Part shown: piece by piece, positions 57,543 through 64,000 of the stretch
How positions within the stretch are numbered: the first letter of the stretch is position 1
Layout: each line of letters opens with the position of its first letter
NCBI GenBank assembly: GCA_023333565.1
Contig: JAJKFH010000948.1
Span: 4,724,001-4,788,000 of the forward strand
Direction: 5' to 3'
From: Puffinus mauretanicus
Taxonomy: Eukaryota; Chordata; Aves; Procellariiformes; Procellariidae
Length of the DNA: 64,000 nucleotides
Made by a program: the position numbers and the translations under genes
The notes under the pieces: generated by a model
The model's database searches: none
Told to the model about the DNA's origin: nothing
The model's input: the letters and a program-made list of their open reading frames with translations, nothing else

Positions 57543-60500
57543 AAAAAATGCAAAAATTGAGATAAAGGCTGTTTGGAAGACAATAACTATATTCAGATCC
57601 ATAAAAGCTGTTGAGGGAAGAATAATTCCAAAGAGGAATTATTCTCTGGGAGGTGAGAATGGGCTTGTCAGTCATCGTAGCTGTTGATTCTGAAATGGGA
57701 AAGGATTTCATGAGGGGAAGAAAGGGAAAGAGTTTGCCTACATCAGACTCTTGCCTTTTAGTATGCTGTTAGTGCACACATGCTGGCACATGCAATGAGT
57801 ATGGCTGTATCAGCATCTGAGAATGAATGCACACTTGCAAACATGGGCAAACACATTACGGGGAGGCATGCAAAATGCACACATACATTTATCCTCACTC
57901 TGAGGTAATAGACCCCACAGAAGAAGCAAAGTTAACAATGACAATTAGCTTCATTCTTGTATTTAATTTACTTTTGCTTTAGACCTTTTTCTATTTTCTT
58001 CCATTGTTCAAAAACATGGCTTGGCCTAATTGCATTTTTATTTCTGAGTGGTAAGTAGCCATAAACCTTTTCAAGAACATAGTCTTTGACCTACTTAGAG
58101 GTGCTTAACAATTATGAAAGCACAAACCCCTGATTTTTAAAGGACACATGCAAGCATCCTTTTCTCTTTGTTAAATAAATGTTATAGGACAGCAGACTTC
58201 CAAGAGACATATGTAAGAGGTGTAAGCAATATTCTCTTTGAATATCTAGTGTTTATCCTCTGCAAATAGGCAATTTAAGAGTTGTATTGAACCACAAAGA
58301 TTGTGTTTGAGCCATTTACAAGTACTAATTTATAAATCAGTAGCATGCCAGTAATTTTAAATTTCTCTGAGTATCATGTGTCTAGAATCCCAGCTTTTAA
58401 GTATAAATTTTGTACTGCAAATGCACCTTTAAAAGTCACATTGGCTGAATAAAACCACATTCTTAACTCTGTTTTGAAGAGGCTGGATAAATGAAAAGAG
58501 AAAGACTAACAACTGCTATTTGGCTGGTATGGACAAAAACAAAATGATAATTCAATGAGAAGATTGATTAAAAAGGACAGGAATTAACAACTCCTAGTTC
58601 CTGTACTTCAGTCCAATTCTGATATTACTGAGATTATTGAGTCACGCAATCATGGCTCTTAGTGAGGATGTAAATTAAATATTTGTTCTCAGAGAAGGAA
58701 TTACTTTGTTGTAAAAAGCCTGGGAAGCTTCAGAAATAAGCTACATGGCAAATTGCTCTGGAAAGACCAATCTGAAAATGTCAGCTCTTTAGCAATGTTT
58801 TAGGCAAGCTTACAAGAAATCAGTGAGGTTTCCAAAAACACTACTCTGTCTACACTTAGCATAAATTGGTGAAATAGACCTAAAAAATGACATGGATTTC
58901 CTCAAATTAGCACTTTCTGACAAAAAATCAATTCAATTTTCAAAATCCTCAACTAGTTGTAGTTAAGCCAGACTTCATGTCTTTCTTCGCTGTTTCCCCA
59001 ATCTCAGACAGGTTGATGCATGGTATGCAAGTTTGTCAAAATTTTATCTTGTAACCACACAATGAAAAAAAAAAAAAAAGGTGATTCCCACTTAATGTGA
59101 TAATGCTTACAGAAACTGATTTTTTCATGGTTTTTGTTAATAGACCATATATTGTCTGCATCTGTCTGATTAAGTTCACATAGATGAAGATACAACCATG
59201 GTGAAAGGAGTGTGGAAGAACAGAACAATATTTCATTTATTCTGAGAGCAAATCACTCTTTCACCAGAAGCCAGCCTATTGAGACTCTCATTACAAATAT
59301 GTCCCTAGGACTTATGGATTGCTATTTTCAAGGCTACTAATTATTAATGGAGAATAATGGCCAATGGTTAGTCTCAGTCAATGGCTCAGTTCACCAAATG
59401 AGGTGCACTGAGTGAACGAAGGTGGCAAAATCAAGCCCAGTTAACCACAAAGGCAGAGAGGAAACTACTTCTCTGAATTTCCTTGATCTGTGGGTGGTTT
59501 AAATCAGACTTTGCAATTACTTTTTTGTTTTAAACATGTTATTAGAAAAGACCCTAGAATTCTGTGGCAGGCTATTATAGTTTTTTCCCTGAAGCATGGA
59601 TAAGAGCTATGGCTTAATAAAATTAGAAGCATTTTTGCACATATTGAAACCACAGTGATTACAGAATTTCTGAAAATACAAGTTCAGTGCTATTAACCAG
59701 CTTTATGACCCAGGCTTTTCACCATGGAAACCCACAAATTTCTGTGTTTCTGTCCTGTGTTAAATTAACCAGACTTCCTCCTGTCACTTACTTAGTTAAA
59801 AAATTAAGCTCAAAACAGTATCTACTTTAGATTTGCAATGCATATAATACTTCAGATAACATTTCAAATAGGCAAGATTTTATACATTCTGTTACCAAAT
59901 GAGGAGGAAAAAAATCCACAGTAACTGAATTTTCTAAGCTAGGAACCAATACCTATTTTCAGTACTTTGAAAAGAGACTGGAAACCATTGGTGGGAGTAA
60001 ATATGATCATGGTAATTAATGATTTTGAGGTCTGTAAATTCTATTATATCTAATCTGAGATATTTCAGAAGTTATCAACTTCTAAAAAGAGTCTGATCAA
60101 CATTTTCTGAAATCAGACCATTTAATGTGCTTTGAGGTTGGAATTATAAAAAAAAACCTCTTGTGAAAATCTTGGCCAGAGGTTTTTGCACATCAAAGGA
60201 TGGATTCCTAGAAATGAAAGATCATGTAGCTCTGACCTCTGAGATGGACAACACTACACACTTTTAGAAAACAATTTGGCACAAAATTAATCAAATACTG
60301 GCTTTCCTTTGGAAAAGGAAATAAATTAAGCGAGATGGGGATAATATTCACAGCCGATTGTATCTCCTGTTTTTGTTCTAGGAGGCCAATACAATGACCT
60401 GGGTGGTAAATTATGAGGTGAATATGGTTTCAGGGACAGGAAGGTAGATTAACTAAGCAAGTGCACATACTATTCTCCACAGATAGCAAACTAGAGAGAT

Positions 60501-62395
60501 TCATCACAGCTCTTCCCAAGTGAGCAACTAGTAAGAGCTCTACTACAGTAGGAGGCATACTGTCCTATCCTACACGTTTTTGGTCGGTTTTTTTCCCCCA
60601 CCAGTAACAGGTTCTGCTTTGCTCATTCATCAACAACTTAATTTTAGACTAATATGATAGCACAGGATAAGCTGAAATACTCCTTTCTTCAGTATCCCAG
60701 ACTAGTATGGGGTCAAGGAGTATGTATTTTATTATAATGACCAATATAATTTTAGGAACAGGATTGCATTGGAAATAGGAAGCTCACAAAACACTGTAAT
60801 TTTATTTGTGCCTATTTTTGCTAGTGTCAATTAATAAGCTTGAGCATAAACTAAGTCAAAACACATGAGTATATTTAGGTCTTGTGCAACAGATAAAGTT
60901 GTGGGTTTTTTCTCCTACCCTATCTCTGAAAACCATGGATCCAATTCAAGAGAACCAAGAACAGAGAGAAAGAGAGGTTTAAATCTGAAATTAAACTGTG
61001 TGTGGAGTGACTTCTTTATATTCCTGTGATTGTCTGATTTCAACACAATTTATTCTCTTGTTTCTTTTTGCATAAAAAGTTCAAATCCTTGAAAAAAATG
61101 AGTTTGTATATGCTTTGATTACACCCCATGGGATTTGAGTTTGGTTCCTTATGTGTCCTTTTTGCTCAGGAGGCCACCCTGATGTGCAGTGCAGCTGGGG
61201 ACTTCTGAGAGAGAGCTGAATCTCCTTATTGTGATAGAAGACAGGAAGCATCTGACCAGAAATCTGGAGCTGTCAGATCACGGTAGCACTATATTAATGC
61301 ATTTTGGATCTTAGCGTAAGGTCCATGGGCCAAGCCTAATATTTAGCCTGCCTTTGTATACCCACATATCTTCTAAGAGGTTACCTGTTCCTTGAATGCT
61401 TAGATTTCTGTGGTGATACTTAGAAACTAATTATGTGTGCCAAAATTGTAACTTGCAAGTTTGATAGCTTGAAATGTGGTCGTACGTGAATAGATGGATA
61501 GCCTGGGAACGGCTGAGAAAAAAGCAGCTAACTTTTGGGAGTTTTAAAGGGCTTGATTCTTCAGTTAAGCAGCATTTTGTAGATGAGGTGAATTGATTGC
61601 TCATTACTGTATCACATATTGCATATAGCTTTGGATTCACTGCATTTCATTTATACAGTTATGTGGATATCTTACTCCACAGACCCTCTTTCTCATTTTT
61701 CCCCCTCAAACATAACAGCATCAGTTGCAATAACATTCTATGCACATTGCCTTGTGAAAGACTGACAGCACAGTTTTCTGTTCAAGGGAAACATCGATTT
61801 GATGATAAAGACTTGACAGCAGGTATTTAAAGTATGAGTGATATTGCATGACCCCCTAATTTTTGAAAGGGTTCATGTGATGATGAGGAACACTCACAGC
61901 TATTGCAAGAGCTTTGCTAAGCACAACAACATCTGGTACAACGTCTGCTTGAAAAAAAGGGACACTGAGGATGAATTAAGTTGTCACAACCCTTGGTTTT
62001 TTCAAGGGTTATACTTGAACAATTACGTAGCACTGAGATACTAAGAAAACTAGAGGCACGATTTTCAATCAGTAATCTCCCTGAATGACAATTCTAAATT
62101 ATTTAAGAAAGACAGTCATAGAATCATAGAAAAGCAAATTCATAGGTGTTACACAGCAATGTGTGTGTGAAAAGTTTCCAAAGGGCTCTGTGGTGACTGG
62201 GACTGATTTTTCTTAATTTTTTTTTTTTTTTAATCAACAAATCAAAAGATTTTAAAACCACAGAGCTAAGGAAGATAAAAGGCTGGAACACAAGTAACTG
62301 ATGGAGTAGGGGAGGTTTAATAATAACTTGTGAAAGTACAGGAAATAATTGTGACCTTAGAAAATAAAATGCAGACGCTAGGGTTTCCTCATTTA

Positions 62396-62603
62396 TAGAA
62401 TCATAGAACCATAGAATCATTAAGGTTGGAAAAGACCTCTAAGATCGAGTCCAACCATCAACCCAACACCACCATGCCCACTACACCATGTCCCTAAGCG
62501 CCTCATCTACATGTCTTTTAAATACTTCCAGGGATGGTGACTCAACCACTTCCCTGGGCAGCCTGTTCCAAGGCCTGACCACTCTTACACTAAAGAAATT
62601 TAG
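62396..62603 (-). mobile_element. CR1 LINE fragment (3' end), minus strand
   Basis: It starts with the reverse-complement tail AGAATCATAGAACCATAGAA, then TAAGGTTGGAAAAGACCTCT and CAACCCAACACCACCATGCC, and ends inside the ORF2 C-terminus (CCAAGGCCTGACCACTCTTA). It is the same subfamily type as the copies at 19650 and 51728. A short AAT microsatellite abuts its right edge. Confidence 0.93.
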
Positions 62604-62623
62604 ATAATAATAATAATAATAAT
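62604..62623. repeat. (AAT)n simple repeat
   Basis: About six AAT units directly adjoining the truncated end of the CR1 fragment. Confidence 0.85.
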
Positions 62624-64000
62624 ATGACTATACTCTATACCAGCCAAAAATCTAGTGAGGTATCTAGTATGCTTCTTAACATGATAAATTGGAATTTACT
62701 CACTCTCAGTTTAGATCAGGGCAACCAGTTAAAAATAAACTCTCAGAAAACAACTTATATCTCTGGCTGAATAAATGGGACCTGGTACCATTCCCAGAAG
62801 GTATTACTGTCTATTAGATGACACTTTATTCACAATACCCTATATAGAGGTAGCTCTTGACATAAGAGCACAGGATGTGTCTTCGTTTGAACTTTAAGGA
62901 TGCATTTCAGTGCCAGGAATATCTCCAGAGAAACTGTCAGAAGGCTAGATTTTCAGTGTAGCTTAAATCAGTGTAGTTCATGAAACCAGCAGAGCTGCAC
63001 TGATTTATACCACCAAAGGAACCTGTCCCTCACTTAGAAACAACTTAAAGTACTGGCATATATTTCACTGTCTTTGAGGGCTCTGTGTGTGCATGTGTGT
63101 GTATTTTTTACTGTTATTTCTGTCTATTTATGAAATGGATCTTTGTATGGCAGATACATAATTTTTTTTGCTACTCTTTTCAGAAAATAAAGCTGTTCTC
63201 AAATGAGTAATTTTATTATGACATCAAAAACATGATTTCTTATTTCATCAAATGATTCCAGAGCTACATTGTACTTTATAATGTCTGACAACTTTATAGA
63301 AAAAGCAAGTCATGGCTTAGTCATATGTAAGCTTTTCACAGATTACTTACTTGTTTATGGAAGACTGAATGGTGATTCAACAGATTGTAATCTTCTTTGA
63401 GTCAACTGTGAACAAATGCCCCTGAAAGATGTTAAGAGACACCATACGGTGTGAAGTATTTGTCTTTCATAAGGGAAACCAAGGTTCAGCTGCACTTGGA
63501 TGAAGATGGGCTGTACAGTAATACAGTCATTTCCCATCATGGTCTTGGCAGATTCTGCATTAGGTAGTCTATAACATGGGGCTACACATTTCTTACTACC
63601 TACTCCCCACACACATGTACACACAAAATCCATCCCTGAGTCAAAATTTTTTCAATTTACTCTTAAAAATCCCAGTACAGCCATTGTAAGGATCAGAGGT
63701 ATTAATCCTGATTTCCTGAAGAAATTCCAACTGGGATAATCAAGAATTTCATTGCAGTTTCAACTGGATGAGACTTATTTTCATATCTAAAAGCATGAGG
63801 GCAGGTGCTGTTAAGCAGACGGGAGGGGGCTTCTCTAAGACATGGGTAGATCCCAGGGTAGAATTTCATGAGCCATTTGTTCAATAACGGTGTCAACTTA
63901 AGCAATCTTAACCTTTGCTCCTTCCCACTTATCCATATCGTCATACTACCTACTCAGTTGTGCTGATAGATGTTCTGGATTGGGAACCACATCTGGTTTG
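62624..64000. other. Non-coding sequence, nothing recognised
   Basis: A short GT run lies at 63083-63102. No gene or known repeat was identified. Confidence 0.45.

Larger units (their letters stand above)
55491..62395. other. Non-coding sequence with T/G simple repeats
   Basis: Contains (GTTTT)n at about 56096-56140 and (GTTT)n at 57516-57542. There is also an isolated CATAGAATCATAGAA motif at about 62116, resembling a CR1 tail without a body. No gene is recognised. Confidence 0.45.

Noticed and set aside
62112..62135. Isolated CATAGAATCATAGAA motif as a CR1 end
   Set aside because: It matches the CR1 tail unit, but no CR1 body follows on either side, so it is not called as an element.

Overview
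This is vertebrate, almost certainly avian, non-coding DNA. It is AT-rich and crossed by degenerate CR1 LINE fragments. Several of these end in the CR1 3' tail motif (ATTCTATG-type repeats) that is typical of bird genomes. Two long terminal repeats (LTRs) belong to an endogenous retrovirus family widespread in birds. I found no host exon, tRNA, rRNA or CRISPR array that I can support. The window reads as an intergenic desert or a very long intron, and nearly all short open frames in it look random.

The dominant feature is a nearly complete endogenous retrovirus on the minus strand at 23314-29759. Two 521-bp LTRs differ at about 7 positions and are flanked by a perfect 5-bp target duplication (ACTGC). 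Read in sense, the order is: 5' LTR (29759-29239), tRNA-Lys-type primer binding site, a hydrophobic leader open frame (29086-28526), gag (28599 to about 27458), an in-frame amber codon followed by a short hairpin, protease, reverse transcriptase, RNase H, integrase (to 24276), polypurine tract, 3' LTR (23834-23314). There is no env. pol carries several frameshifts, a TGA and loss of the integrase catalytic glutamate, so this copy cannot be autonomous. About 1.8 kb to the left, a related solo LTR lies in the opposite orientation at 21021-21524 with its own duplication (GGTTA).

Other contents by region. 0-19 kb: unique AT-rich sequence with simple repeats, a cluster of small hairpins (4.0 kb), a homeodomain-site-like palindrome (6.2 kb), a diverged local repeat pair (7.2 and 8.3 kb) and an 18-bp perfect palindrome (15.0 kb). 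19.6 kb: CR1 3' end. 21-30 kb: the retroviral cluster. 35-38 kb: a broken coiled-coil-like frame, two CR1 fragments and a diverged direct repeat pair. 42 kb: relic of a tRNA-derived SINE. 44.0-44.4 kb: a ~350-bp pyrimidine pentanucleotide array followed by an old CR1 ORF2 relic. 49-52 kb: three more CR1 copies. 55.4 kb: a G-quadruplex-like run. 62.4 kb: a further CR1 on the minus strand.

The item most worth following is the membrane-protein-like leader frame upstream of gag in the retrovirus. Next is the apparent gag-pol stop-codon arrangement.
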